DNA of 49,522 nt from Bacteroidetes bacterium UBA2364 (GCA_002344075.1 DDTM01000111.1:1-49522); one strand, 5' to 3'. Positions 35,434 through 44,529 are shown, counted from the first letter of the stretch. Notes: generated by a model from the sequence alone, not told the origin. Made by a program: numbers and translations.

Positions 35434-36435
35434 TTATTTAGGATGGATCAAAGTGTCTAACAATGGTTTTATTTGCTGTATTCGGTCTTCGATTCCTCCT
35501 GAAACAACCGTATAAGGCATCTTAAGCTCATCTAAGGTCTGGCGAAAAATAGCCTGCAATGCTGCCCTTACGGCTGGTCCATCTCGTTGGATTCCATCTG
35601 CTTCCCAGGAAATATCGTCGTCTGCCAATACTACGAGGTCATAACGATGTCGTGTAGCCAATTCCCAAAGAGACATATCGCACGAACCAAAGTAATAACG
35701 GGCATATATAGCAGTTGTTAAAGGCGTTGTATCACAAAAAAGTATCCGATTGGCCTTGCCTTCCGCTTCGGCCTCCCGTTTAATTTGTTGTTGAGCAATG
35801 TACAACATCTCTTCCGATTTGGGCAAGCGTTGGTATTCATCCACAAAAATACGTCCGTATTCAGGAACCCATATGGTTTGGTATTCTTCTGCCAACCGTT
35901 TTGCCAACGTAGTTTTTCCGGTACTTTCCGCCCCCAAAATAGCCACCCGAAGCGCATAAAACTTCTTGACAGGTTCTGGCAAAAAGAACCAATGTGTAAA
36001 AGGATTTTCTCGAATTTGCGATCCAGAAATAGGAAATGTCTCGCGCTTTTGGTCAATACAAATATGTGTGGCCCTCAGACACTCGGCTAATGGTGTTCCA
36101 TAGTTTTCGGAGGTAAAAACGACATCTGGACCACTGGGAACCAATGCCCGTATGCTATTGATCCAAAGTTCCCAAAAGTCTGGGTGCTCATGCGGATAGG
36201 AAGGGTTTTCAGCCGTATGGTGCAAGACCTCCACCCCAGGACACAATGCCCTCATCCATTCATATCGAAGGGTGCCAAGAATCGGTTCTGAAACTAAAGT
36301 ACAGACCAAAACAGTAAGTCGTTCCACTTTTTTTTGTGCTGATTCAATCAGGTATAAATGCCCTAAATGTGGTGGCAAGAACTTCCCGATGATCAAGCCG
36401 TGGCGGAAGCGGGACTTATCATTGACTTTTTCCAT
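35434..36435 (-). CDS. nadR: NadR-type bifunctional NMN adenylyltransferase / ribosylnicotinamide kinase
   Basis: A 333-residue enzyme from ATG 36435 (MEKVNDKSRFRHGL); an upstream start at 36456 would add seven residues. The N-terminal nucleotidylyltransferase domain shows GKFLPPHLGHLYLIESA with the HxGH motif. The C-terminal kinase domain starts with a P-loop LGAESTGKTTLAKRLAEEY near residue 169 and has WVPEYGR and VVLADDDISWEADGIQRDG. Together they would phosphorylate nicotinamide riboside and convert NMN to NAD. The N-terminal HTH repressor domain of enterobacterial NadR is missing. Directly downstream of pnuC, its start overlaps that gene by 43 bp, a pairing seen in NR-salvage operons. 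Confidence 0.9.
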   Translation of the reverse strand: MEKVNDKSRFRHGLIIGKFLPPHLGHLYLIESAQKKVERLTVLVCTLVSEPILGTLRYEWMRALCPGVEVLHHTAENPSYPHEHPDFWELWINSIRALVPSGPDVVFTSENYGTPLAECLRATHICIDQKRETFPISGSQIRENPFTHWFFLPEPVKKFYALRVAILGAESTGKTTLAKRLAEEYQTIWVPEYGRIFVDEYQRLPKSEEMLYIAQQQIKREAEAEGKANRILFCDTTPLTTAIYARYYFGSCDMSLWELATRHRYDLVVLADDDISWEADGIQRDGPAVRAALQAIFRQTLDELKMPYTVVSGGIEDRIQQIKPLLDTLIHPK

Positions 36436-37022
36436 TCTCGAAGCCCAAGGATACACAATGCAATAAAAAGGGCATACAACAGTGCTGTCAGATACAATTC
36501 TTTAACGATGAACAATGTTACATAGATTACATCTGCCATTATCCATAAATGCCAATTCTCATAAATCTTACGGGCAAGCATCATCTGAGCCACAACACTC
36601 ATCATAGTAGGCAGTGCATCAAAGTAGGGTACATTGGTTTGCGGGATTCCCGGCCAGATATCATGAATATGGGCAAAAAAATAACCCATCAAAAGCCATC
36701 CAATGAATATAAACCCCGTTGCCAATACCCATAGCTTTGGTGTTGCACGAGAGACATGTAGAATACTTTTATGTTCACCGCCATATAGCCACTCGTACCA
36801 CCCATAGAGGGAAGAGCCAAGGAAAATAAATTGGAGGCAAAAATCGCCATACAACTGAAAATTAAAAAATAGCAACATCGAAAACACAATGCCCACCATC
36901 CCAATAGGCCAAGCCCAAACATTTTCTTTGGTATTCAGATAGACACAAACAAGATTAAAGATAAAGGCAATGAACTCGAACCATGTCAATGGGTAATTCC
37001 AGATTTCAACCAGGGTCTGCAT
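36393..37022 (-). CDS. pnuC: Nicotinamide riboside / mononucleotide transporter PnuC
   Basis: A 209-residue integral membrane protein of the PnuC family with about six or seven hydrophobic helices. It shows the characteristic ENVWAWPIGMVGIVFSM and YGWYEWLYGG motifs near 33-80, which line the vitamin-binding pore. PnuC transports nicotinamide riboside, trapped by phosphorylation in the cytoplasm, which fits NadR encoded immediately downstream with a 43-bp overlap. It is the third gene of a run that begins with DUF2157 and GDYXXLXY membrane proteins; 8 bp separate it from the latter. Confidence 0.88.
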   Translation of the reverse strand: MQTLVEIWNYPLTWFEFIAFIFNLVCVYLNTKENVWAWPIGMVGIVFSMLLFFNFQLYGDFCLQFIFLGSSLYGWYEWLYGGEHKSILHVSRATPKLWVLATGFIFIGWLLMGYFFAHIHDIWPGIPQTNVPYFDALPTMMSVVAQMMLARKIYENWHLWIMADVIYVTLFIVKELYLTALLYALFIALCILGLREWKKSMISPASATA

Positions 37023-37030
37023 GATAATAA

Positions 37031-37552
37031 TTAAAATTCATAGGTTTTATTCCCAATCACCATTCGTTTCACGGCCGCACGTCCGTCTGGTGTAACAGCC
37101 ACAATCATACGGGTTTGTTCGCGTTTTTTCTGGACTTCCTTTTCAATTTCAAAGCGTCGGGCTTCTGGAATAAAATAAGCTTCAATGCCATACCGTATAG
37201 ATCCATCGCGATAGGTTCCGGTAAATTGGCGCTCATTGGAGGTTAGGCTTTCTTGTTTCTCTTTGGCAAAACGCGAAAGCCGAAAAGTCCCCACAGAATC
37301 TCGTTTTACGACTGCCCAAACCGTCTGACCATTCTCAAAATTTAATTTATCCCATTGTGTCAAATCTGGGCGCGAAATATCGTAATTCAAGATTACATAA
37401 TACCCGCTCCACATATCATATGGATCTATAGGGGCCAGCGGTAAAGAAACTTCTTCCCCGACTGCCCTTGTCACCAAGGTTCGTGCAGGGACTAATGCCA
37501 AGATTAGCACTTGAAGGGCGATCATACCCAAAAATGGAATGTACTTTTTCAT
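37031..37552 (-). CDS. GDYXXLXY domain membrane protein
   Basis: A 173-residue protein with one N-terminal helix (about 5-22, IPFLGMIALQVLILALVP) and a mostly extracytoplasmic beta-rich body. The conserved GYYVILNYDIS segment near residues 50-60 is the GDYXXLXY-type family motif. It overlaps the upstream DUF2157 gene by 4 bp (ATGA) and sits 8 bp before pnuC. DUF2157 and GDYXXLXY proteins are commonly neighbours in bacteria and are thought to act together at the membrane, function unknown. Translation coupling is probable from the ATGA junction. Confidence 0.8.
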   Translation of the reverse strand: MKKYIPFLGMIALQVLILALVPARTLVTRAVGEEVSLPLAPIDPYDMWSGYYVILNYDISRPDLTQWDKLNFENGQTVWAVVKRDSVGTFRLSRFAKEKQESLTSNERQFTGTYRDGSIRYGIEAYFIPEARRFEIEKEVQKKREQTRMIVAVTPDGRAAVKRMVIGNKTYEF

Positions 37553-38868
37553 GTGGTGACCTCCTTTGTTTGCTTGGCCTTCAGGTGTTTTTCGAATCGG
37601 AATGTCGCTATAATTAGGCTGATACCAAGTAAAATGAATACAACTGCTTTTAGCGTGAGATCTTCGGTGTATTCAAAGAATCGGCTCCCAATAATCATAA
37701 ATAGATAAACCAAACCAAACCAAAACGAACCTCTTCGTAATCCAGTATATCCGATATAGAGCATTACCCCTCCAAGGACAAAAGATGCGATATTGTTGAT
37801 TGACATGAACAACACGTAATTTTCTGCACTCATCGCTCGCAAATACAAGAGGGCGACCGCCATCCCCAAGCCAATCAGCCCCATCAGGCTCAACTGGACG
37901 GCTTTTTGGTGCTCGGTACCCGCTTCTTTACGGTAAAAAGGCCAAGCAGTTAATGGCAATAGAAGGGCCAAAGCCGATAATCCGTAAGTTAATGCCTTTT
38001 TACTGTCGTACATGTCTTTGGCCAATTCCCGAAATCCGAACAAGTAGAAAAACATCAGCAAAGTAATTAAGGCAAAAACTACCCCTGCAAGGCGATAACC
38101 ATCTATTTTTTGCCACGCCCCCAAAACCAAGCCTGCTATTAAGACTACTTGTAACGCAATTAAGAAGAGCGACATTCCGTCGGTAAAAGATGGATTCATA
38201 TGCGAAATAGCAAGTACGACATATGATACCCAAGTGATGCCAACTAAGGTAAAAAAGGCCACCGATTTGTCCCAAACCACCAAGGGTACAAAGACCAGCG
38301 GAATGCCAAGCAACATCCAATGTGCTATGCTTTCGTGGTCTTCGTACAAGCCCAGCCCATATACAAAGGCGCATATCAGGGCAAATACACCGTTTGGGAT
38401 GCTCCGAAAGGCGTAAGCAGCAGCCAATGCACCAACCGCCGATGCACCAAAACCATTGTACCAATTGCCTCGAATATGAAAGATTTGTGCAATCAGACCA
38501 ATGTTTGCCGCAAAAATCAGCGTACCCAATAACAGGAGGGCATGTCCTAATCGAGGGGCTTTTCCATTTATTTTCCAGAAATAGAACCCTAGTCCGTGTG
38601 CAGTAAACATGGCCGCAAAAAGCATCGCCAGTTTAAAAGCCGCAGGAATGGCCTCCCAATTTGCAGCCACAAATGTAATGACTCCCATGCCCACAATAAG
38701 CGCCCCCATGGCATATACCGACATTAGGAATCGGTTGGTTCCATCATCCCTTATTTCAGTGAGTTGGTAGCGTGCCTGTATTTTCTCGGCGATATCGGGC
38801 GGGAACCAGCCTTCTTCCTGCCATTTTTGCATTTCCTGCGCTAACCAGCGCTTTTGAGGAACAGACAT
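37549..38868 (-). CDS. DUF2157 multi-pass membrane protein
   Basis: A 439-residue inner-membrane protein. The first 40 residues are cytoplasmic (RWLAQEMQKWQEEGWFPPDIAEKIQARY), a pattern recognisable in DUF2157. About eleven or twelve hydrophobic helices follow, ending with a basic tail (FEKHLKAKQTKEV). Function unknown; DUF2157 proteins are often paired with GDYXXLXY proteins, as here (ATGA overlap with the next gene). It is the first gene of the apparent operon DUF2157-GDYXXLXY-pnuC-nadR. The sequence gives no hint of substrate, so transport is only a guess. Confidence 0.85.
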   Translation of the reverse strand: MSVPQKRWLAQEMQKWQEEGWFPPDIAEKIQARYQLTEIRDDGTNRFLMSVYAMGALIVGMGVITFVAANWEAIPAAFKLAMLFAAMFTAHGLGFYFWKINGKAPRLGHALLLLGTLIFAANIGLIAQIFHIRGNWYNGFGASAVGALAAAYAFRSIPNGVFALICAFVYGLGLYEDHESIAHWMLLGIPLVFVPLVVWDKSVAFFTLVGITWVSYVVLAISHMNPSFTDGMSLFLIALQVVLIAGLVLGAWQKIDGYRLAGVVFALITLLMFFYLFGFRELAKDMYDSKKALTYGLSALALLLPLTAWPFYRKEAGTEHQKAVQLSLMGLIGLGMAVALLYLRAMSAENYVLFMSINNIASFVLGGVMLYIGYTGLRRGSFWFGLVYLFMIIGSRFFEYTEDLTLKAVVFILLGISLIIATFRFEKHLKAKQTKEVTT

Positions 38869-38899
38869 AAATTAAAAGGTATGAGTGTATAGAATGGCG

Positions 38900-40051
38900 T
38901 TAAGGGGTTGATTTACCAAAGGCATCCAACGCATGGTAAAAAGCAAGATACGCCAAAAATCCGCCTTTGATATCCCACACATCGGTAAATCCTGCGTCTA
39001 AAAGCAATTTTGTGGCTTCGCGAGACCTTCCACCCGACTTACAATGCACCACCACCCGTTTGTTTCGGTATTGCATTAACTCATCCAACCTGTTTGTTAA
39101 CTGTCCGGAGGGGATTAGGTGCCCACCCATATTTCCAGCGGCATATTCTTCCGGTTCACGCACATCCAACATAAAATAGTCTATTCCTTCTATCTTCCAA
39201 TCATGCAACTCGGCAGGCGTCACCACTTTAGCAATCTGTTCTGGTATGCCACAAAAAGCTTCGTAATTTTCTAATAGATCAAATATTTCGGGTGCTTCGC
39301 CACAAAGCAGGCAGGCCGTATTTTTTGAAAATACAAACTTCGCGAATCGAAAAGTCTTTAAATCCACCTGTAACAATTCGCCCCCTTTGGGTGCATGAAG
39401 TCCCAATAAAAAGCGTAAGGTTTCTGTAGCCATGAGTCCACCAATGACGCCCGCCACCGCTCCCAAGACGCCTTCCTCGGCACAATTTGCCACCAAGCCC
39501 GGTGTTGGTGGTTTAGGGTATAAACATCGGTAACAAGGCCCATCAGGCAAACCCAGCAACACTACCTGTCCCTCGAAACGATGAACCGCTCCGCTGATAA
39601 ATGGCTTTCCTAGAAGCACACAAGCATCATTTACCAAATAGCGGGTGGGGAAGTTGTCGCTCCCATCCACCACTATATCATAAGATTGGACCAAGGTGTA
39701 GGCATTTTTTATGGAGAAACGCTCGTTGTAGTGTTGGATTTCGACATCGGGATTCAGTCGGTTCAACACCGCCTTGGCAATGGCTCCTTTGGATTGCCCT
39801 ATATCCTGATGGGTAAACAAGATTTGACGGTGCAAATTAGAGCCTTCGACCACATCAGCCTCCACCAGTCCAATTTTTCCAACCCCCGCCGCAACCAAGT
39901 ATTGTAATAAGCTCCCACCAAGCCCTCCTGCACCGATAACCAAAACAGTTGAACTACGGATTTTTTCTTGCCCTTCCACCCCAACTTCCGGCATGATGAT
40001 TTGGCGTTGATATCGTTCTGATGTAAACACACTGGTTATTATTGGGTTCAA
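38900..40051 (-). CDS. ThiF/MoeB-family adenylyltransferase with C-terminal rhodanese domain
   Basis: A 383-residue two-domain protein. Residues about 1-240 are an E1-like adenylyltransferase: SERYQRQIIMPEVG, the nucleotide motif VIGAGGLGGSLLQY, DNFPTRYLVNDACVL and a zinc site from CYRCLYP and CLLCGE. The C-terminal 110 residues are a rhodanese domain with active-site Cys in VVHCKSGGRSREATKLLLDAG. Such fusions activate and thiolate the C-terminus of a small sulfur carrier (MoaD or ThiS) for molybdopterin or thiamine; which one is not clear. The TTG start at 40051 lies within the T-run of the upstream terminator; GTG at 40030 (MFTSERYQRQ) is an equally likely start. It lies downstream of the GH18-like gene on the same strand. 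Confidence 0.88.
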   Translation of the reverse strand: MNPIITSVFTSERYQRQIIMPEVGVEGQEKIRSSTVLVIGAGGLGGSLLQYLVAAGVGKIGLVEADVVEGSNLHRQILFTHQDIGQSKGAIAKAVLNRLNPDVEIQHYNERFSIKNAYTLVQSYDIVVDGSDNFPTRYLVNDACVLLGKPFISGAVHRFEGQVVLLGLPDGPCYRCLYPKPPTPGLVANCAEEGVLGAVAGVIGGLMATETLRFLLGLHAPKGGELLQVDLKTFRFAKFVFSKNTACLLCGEAPEIFDLLENYEAFCGIPEQIAKVVTPAELHDWKIEGIDYFMLDVREPEEYAAGNMGGHLIPSGQLTNRLDELMQYRNKRVVVHCKSGGRSREATKLLLDAGFTDVWDIKGGFLAYLAFYHALDAFGKSTP

Positions 40052-40080
40052 AAAAAAGCCTCTGTCCGAAAACCGAGGCC
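40050..40080 (-). terminator. Rho-independent terminator of the GH18-like gene
   Basis: On the minus strand GCCTCGG-loop-GAGGC forms a hairpin immediately followed by seven T, about 30 bp past the stop at 40109. The T-run also covers the predicted TTG start of the MoeB-like gene at 40051. Confidence 0.75.
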
Positions 40081-40108
40081 CAAAATACTAAATATATCGT
40101 TTCAAAAC

Positions 40109-41212
40109 CTACCTCACGCCCGGAAAGGCCTGTTTTAATCCGGCTGTCAAGACTCCATCATCGTATCCAGGGACGAATACCGCAACACCACCCAAGCCAT
40201 TTTGTTTGATAAACTGATATTTTTTGGCAAGACTTACCTGATCTTCAAACCATCCCTGAAACCAACCATTGGCCGTTTGAAAGGTATAGTAGGGCGAGCC
40301 ACTCACTACATCTCGTTTTAAACCAAATTTGGCTGCCCGCTCTTTTGCAGCATACCGAATGGTACTGGCATAACGTGCCCCCCGACTGGAATAGGAGATG
40401 GTCTCACCAGGACCACGAGTAGTTGATCCAAGTTCCCCTGTTGCAGTAGGCCATTCATAACCATAGAACGGAACGGACAACACAAGCTTTTTGCGGGAAA
40501 CACCCAGGGCATCATAGCGGGCGAGGATGTTTTTCCAGTTCCGTTGCCCCCACCCAGAAACAGGTGCAATAGGCCCTGCATCGGGGCCGGTTTTCCAGTG
40601 TAAATCAAAACCTTGCACCACCAATTTGTCTGCATGTCGTGCAATTGCCGCTTCATCATAGGCATCAGCAGGATCTAAGGCCAATGTAAAAACCACCAAT
40701 TCTTTACCCCATTTCCATTGATTTAGTAGCGTGCGAATATCTTTAATAAATCGGGTGTAATTTGCCTTAGCAGTAGCAGAAATGGGTTCAAACATTTCAA
40801 AGTCCAAATGAACCCCATCGGCATTGGCCACACGCGCCGCATTCATCACATTGGTTTTAAGCCGGGCAATAGCCGCAGGATCCGAAAACAAACGATTCAC
40901 TTTTTGTGCTTCGAGTAGGGTAAACGAAGGAACCACCCGTGCTTTTTTTTCTCTTGCTGTCAGCACCAAATCTGCCCACGTCATGGGCCAACCATTTAGG
41001 CTACGAAAATTACCGTCTTCTTCCACATAAAGGGCAAAGAAAACCACATGGTCATACATGTCTAAATCGTATTGTTTCCAATTATCCTTCATCCAATACG
41101 GATGATAACCTACAATGGTATATTGATTACGTACATGGGTTTCGCCCGATCCAAGCAGAAAAAAACATGCGAGAAACAGAACGGAGCGGGTGGCGTACTT
41201 TAGCAGTTGCAT
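40109..41212 (-). CDS. Secreted glycoside hydrolase family 18-like protein
   Basis: A 367-residue exported protein with a signal peptide (hydrophobic core about 8-22, then LGSGETH). The body fits the GH18 TIM barrel: VGYHPYWMKD near 30, VVPSFTLLEA in the third strand and the catalytic strand DGVHLDFEMFE with predicted acid E139. The conserved DxxDxDxE motif reads D132-G-V-H135-L-D137-F-E139, with the second Asp replaced by His, a change tolerated in YaaH-like lineages. The usual late motif VPFYGYEW near 245 is present. It probably acts on chitin-like or peptidoglycan glycans in the envelope. Divergent from uvrC with only 38 bp between starts, which contains both promoters. Confidence 0.8.
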   Translation of the reverse strand: MQLLKYATRSVLFLACFFLLGSGETHVRNQYTIVGYHPYWMKDNWKQYDLDMYDHVVFFALYVEEDGNFRSLNGWPMTWADLVLTAREKKARVVPSFTLLEAQKVNRLFSDPAAIARLKTNVMNAARVANADGVHLDFEMFEPISATAKANYTRFIKDIRTLLNQWKWGKELVVFTLALDPADAYDEAAIARHADKLVVQGFDLHWKTGPDAGPIAPVSGWGQRNWKNILARYDALGVSRKKLVLSVPFYGYEWPTATGELGSTTRGPGETISYSSRGARYASTIRYAAKERAAKFGLKRDVVSGSPYYTFQTANGWFQGWFEDQVSLAKKYQFIKQNGLGGVAVFVPGYDDGVLTAGLKQAFPGVR

Positions 41213-41250
41213 GGTATAACGCGAAGGTTAAACGAGAAAAATATTGAATA

Positions 41251-43113
41251 ATGAATTCTATCGTCGAAGAAAAACTTAAACACTTACCCACATCTCCGGG
41301 GGTGTATCAGCATAAAGATGCTTCCGGAAAAACCTTATATGTCGGCAAGGCCAAAAACTTGCGTAATCGGGTTCGGTCTTATTTCCAAAAAGGCGGGCCG
41401 GCGGATGGCAGAATTCGCATTATGGTGGAAAAAGTGGCTGATATCGAGATTATCCTAACCGATACGGAGGCGGAAGCATTGATTTTAGAAAACAACCTGA
41501 TCAAAACGCTTAAACCTCGTTATAATGTCAATTTACGAGACGACAAAACGTATCCTTATATCTGCATCAAAAACGAGAGGTTCCCCCGAATTTTTCCGAC
41601 CAGGCGCGTGATTCGTGATGGTTCCAAGTACTTTGGGCCTTATACCGATGTCCGGAATATGCATCAAATTCTTGAAACCATTCGCTCCGTTTTCAAGCTC
41701 CGAAACTGCAACCTTCACCTAAGCGAAGCCAATATCCGAAACAACAAATTTAATGCCTGTTTACAATTCCATATCAAGAAGTGTGCCGCTCCTTGCATAG
41801 GATTGCAAGAGGAGGGGCATTATACAGAATCTTTGTCTCAAATCCGTCAACTCCTTAGCGGGAAAACGGGCGCTTTAATTGCTCAGTTAAAACAGGAGAT
41901 GCGCAATGCCGCCGAAAATCGTCGTTTTGAACAGGCAGCAGAACTCCGTGATAAAATTTTGGCCTTAGAACAATTTTCTGCAAAACAAAAAATAGTCACC
42001 GAGAGCGAGGTAAACCGAGACCTTTTTAGTCTCTACGTGGAACGAGACGAGGACGTGGCCTGTGGCGTAGTTTTTCAGGTGCGCGAAGGCAAGATCGTGG
42101 GTAGAAGACATAAATATCTCACCCAATTGGGCGAGGTGCCAGACGATGCCTTGCTCCAGTCCTTTGTGGAAGATTACTATGCCGAGGCCGTATTTTTTCC
42201 GGACGAGGTCTTTCTGGCAACAGAACTCCCCAATCCGGAACCTATACTGGAACTGTTACGAAATGCAACTGGAAAAAAAGTACCACTACATACCCCACAA
42301 CGTGGCGAAAAGGCAGAATTGATGCGTATGGTGGAAGCCAATGCAAAATTACTAACTGGCGAGTTTCTCCAAGCCAAAGCCAAGCGCCACGAAGAGGCCA
42401 TCCCGCGCTCGGTACAGTCCCTCCAACGCGATTTACACCTGCCTCGTCTTCCCAAACGCATCGAATGTTTTGACATTTCCCACCTTTCCGGCACAGGAAC
42501 AGTGGCTTCTTGCGTCGTGTTTATTGATGGAAAGCCCGCAAAAAATGAATACCGGAAGTTCAAAATCCGAAGTACAGAAGGCAAACCAGATGATTTTCTA
42601 TCCATGCACGAGGTCATTACACGCCGTTTCACCCGTGTCCTGCAAGAAAAATTAGAAATTCCGGATCTTATTATCATTGATGGTGGAAAAGGCCAACTCT
42701 CACACGCAGTAGAAGCACTTAAGGAGATTGGTTTCTATGGAAAAGCGCCTGTCGTGAGCTTGGCCAAACGTATGGAAGAAGTATTTTTTCCAGAAGACCA
42801 AAAATCGGTGATGATCCCACGCACCAGTTCAGCCCTAAAGCTGATGCAACAACTCCGTGACGAAGCCCACCGGTTTGCCATTACCTTCCAGCGCCAACAA
42901 CGCAAAAACGCACAACTTCGCTCCGAACTAATGGAGATTCCAGGTATCGGCGCTAAAACCGTTGAAAAACTACTCAAAACATTTGGCTCTGTAAAAAAAA
43001 TAAAAGAAGCCAACCCCAACGCCTTGACAAATACCATCGGACTTAAAATGGCTTTAGCCCTGATGAAGTTTTTTGAGACAAAAGAGGATGAAGCCTCTCT
43101 GGGTGATAAATAA
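41251..43113 (+). CDS. uvrC: Excinuclease ABC subunit C
   Basis: A 620-residue UvrC, the nuclease that makes the two incisions flanking bulky DNA lesions in nucleotide-excision repair. The N-terminal GIY-YIG domain starts SPGVYQHKDASGKTLYVGKAKNL with the catalytic Tyr/Arg set. A UVR helix-pair for UvrB binding follows (RRFEQAAELRDKILALE near 230). The RNase H-like second nuclease carries IECFDISHLSGT near 407 and IIIDGGKGQL near 472, and the C-terminal helix-hairpin-helix pair ends with IPGIGAKTVEKLLKTFGS. Full length for the family. UvrA and UvrB are not in the window. Confidence 0.96.
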   Translation: MNSIVEEKLKHLPTSPGVYQHKDASGKTLYVGKAKNLRNRVRSYFQKGGPADGRIRIMVEKVADIEIILTDTEAEALILENNLIKTLKPRYNVNLRDDKTYPYICIKNERFPRIFPTRRVIRDGSKYFGPYTDVRNMHQILETIRSVFKLRNCNLHLSEANIRNNKFNACLQFHIKKCAAPCIGLQEEGHYTESLSQIRQLLSGKTGALIAQLKQEMRNAAENRRFEQAAELRDKILALEQFSAKQKIVTESEVNRDLFSLYVERDEDVACGVVFQVREGKIVGRRHKYLTQLGEVPDDALLQSFVEDYYAEAVFFPDEVFLATELPNPEPILELLRNATGKKVPLHTPQRGEKAELMRMVEANAKLLTGEFLQAKAKRHEEAIPRSVQSLQRDLHLPRLPKRIECFDISHLSGTGTVASCVVFIDGKPAKNEYRKFKIRSTEGKPDDFLSMHEVITRRFTRVLQEKLEIPDLIIIDGGKGQLSHAVEALKEIGFYGKAPVVSLAKRMEEVFFPEDQKSVMIPRTSSALKLMQQLRDEAHRFAITFQRQQRKNAQLRSELMEIPGIGAKTVEKLLKTFGSVKKIKEANPNALTNTIGLKMALALMKFFETKEDEASLGDK

Positions 43114-43270
43114 CACTATCGCCCCCTCCATGCCGGAAAAACCCCGTCATACGATGTAGGAAAAAGCGGATATTGCGCCGATGTTCAGATGCCTAACTTG
43201 CAACAGCATGGCAAAACGGGTACTCCCGACCCTGTCAAGCAGTTATTCACCCGGTAAACCTCCAGACATT

Positions 43271-43684
43271 ATGCAAAAGATATTAACTTCGGGCATTGCC
43301 GTCGGAATCGTGCTCCTGATTGTGAGTTATGGCCTTCTGACCCTGACTCCCACCCTGCTTCCTGCCCTCACAGATGAATATTTTAATCCGGCTATTTTTC
43401 AAACCGGAAATGATCGGATTGTCTTGTATTTCCTACACCCTTTTATACTAAGCTTTGCATTGGCTTGGTTCTGGGAACGATTTAAAGGGCTTTTTCACTC
43501 GTCTTCTTTTATTTGGCGCGGCATCGAGTTAGGGCTGGTATATGGCTTGGTCGCTACGCTTCCTACCATGTGGATTACGTTTAGCTCCATGAATGTGAGC
43601 ATGATGATGATATTATCATGGCTGGCCTATGGAGTTGTACAAGCCATCGTGGCAGGCATTATTAATGCAAAACTGAATCCGTAA
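43271..43684 (+). CDS. Small multi-pass membrane protein
   Basis: A 137-residue hydrophobic protein from ATG 43271; a 30-residue upstream extension to 43181 has no family support. About four helices are visible: SGIAVGIVLLIVSYGLLTL near 5-25, LYFLHPFILSFALAWFW near 55-72, LVYGLVATLPTMWITF near 90-105 and a C-terminal helix in WLAYGVVQAIVAGIINAK. It resembles small DUF1761-like membrane proteins but I do not assign it. A hairpin terminator follows at 43707-43743. It is downstream of uvrC, 157 bp away, probably its own unit. Confidence 0.65.
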   Translation: MQKILTSGIAVGIVLLIVSYGLLTLTPTLLPALTDEYFNPAIFQTGNDRIVLYFLHPFILSFALAWFWERFKGLFHSSSFIWRGIELGLVYGLVATLPTMWITFSSMNVSMMMILSWLAYGVVQAIVAGIINAKLNP

Positions 43685-43706
43685 AGGTTCAATTTGTTTG
43701 GTATGA

Positions 43707-43743
43707 AGCGCCGAAGTCCTCAAAATGGGCCTCGGCGTTTTTA
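43707..43743 (+). terminator. Rho-independent terminator after the small membrane gene
   Basis: CGCCGA (43709-43714) pairs with TCGGCG (43732-43737), followed by TTTTT. The inner part is partly unpaired. It lies 25 bp past the stop codon at 43684. Confidence 0.7.
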
Positions 43744-43839
43744 TTGCGGCCTTCATCCTTCTACACTTTTTAGGAGGGAAACTGTAACGTAGCTTTCTTA
43801 TTTTGTACCAATCATAAACTTCTACGGCCTCTATAGCGC

Positions 43840-44529
43840 GTGTTTACACCAAATAAACCCCACCAAACAGCCTTGCTGCTTTTTGCCCAGACCGATCGCC
43901 AAGAATCGGTTTGCAAGCCTTTGTTTGGAAAAACTGCGCTTAAACGAAATCAGGCTTTTTATCGGACGCTAAACCAATGGTCCCACCGCGTGGCCAAACA
44001 AACCGGATTACCCCTTTTCCATATTTCGGAGACGGCACAAACAGGTGCAACTTTTGGGGAACGGTTCATTAATGCGCTTCAACAGGTTTTTGATCAGGGA
44101 TATGCGCGTGTGATCGTTATTGGAAACGATACACCTGGCCTTAGAACGCGCCATATCATGGCCGTAGTACATGCGCTTGATTCGTCAGACTGGGTGGTAG
44201 GACCGGCCACAGACGGGGGAATTTATGTTCTGGGAACCAAACAATCGGCGTTTAATCCAGAATGGTTGACCCAATTGCCTTGGCGTACACCAGAATTGTT
44301 TTACTGTTTTGTACAAAAACACTCGATTCATGTATTAGAGGATCGCCTAGGAGACATAGACCAATATTCGGATCTTCTACGGCTAAAATGCAATACCGCG
44401 CTCCCTCTTGGGCTGATAAGACAAATAGAAGCCCTCCAAGCACCCATTCCAGCCTATAATTACCCCGCACCACCCGTACTGGGCTACAAAGTTGGCGCCA
44501 TTTCCATGAGAGGCCCTCCTTTCGTCTAA
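43840..44529 (+). CDS. DUF2064 family glycosyltransferase-like protein
   Basis: A 229-residue GT-A-fold protein of the DUF2064 family. It shows FGERFINALQQVFDQGYARVIVIGNDTPGLRTRHI near 68-100, with the family's GNDTPGL in the expected place, and VVGPATDGGIYVLGTK near 125-140, where the DGG triplet would take part in metal or sugar binding. Members are linked with sugar transfer, including arsenosugar synthesis. The N-terminal nucleotide-binding strand is less clear (ALLLFAQTDRQES) than in typical members. Start is GTG at 43840. No partner gene is near. Confidence 0.75.
   Translation: MFTPNKPHQTALLLFAQTDRQESVCKPLFGKTALKRNQAFYRTLNQWSHRVAKQTGLPLFHISETAQTGATFGERFINALQQVFDQGYARVIVIGNDTPGLRTRHIMAVVHALDSSDWVVGPATDGGIYVLGTKQSAFNPEWLTQLPWRTPELFYCFVQKHSIHVLEDRLGDIDQYSDLLRLKCNTALPLGLIRQIEALQAPIPAYNYPAPPVLGYKVGAISMRGPPFV

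Noticed and set aside
38000..38464. 154-codon minus-strand frame inside the DUF2157 gene
   Set aside because: Another frame of the same strand as a well-supported membrane protein; Cys/Trp-rich with no domain.
42177..42677. 166-codon minus-strand frame antisense to uvrC
   Set aside because: Shadow of a conserved gene; no family signature.
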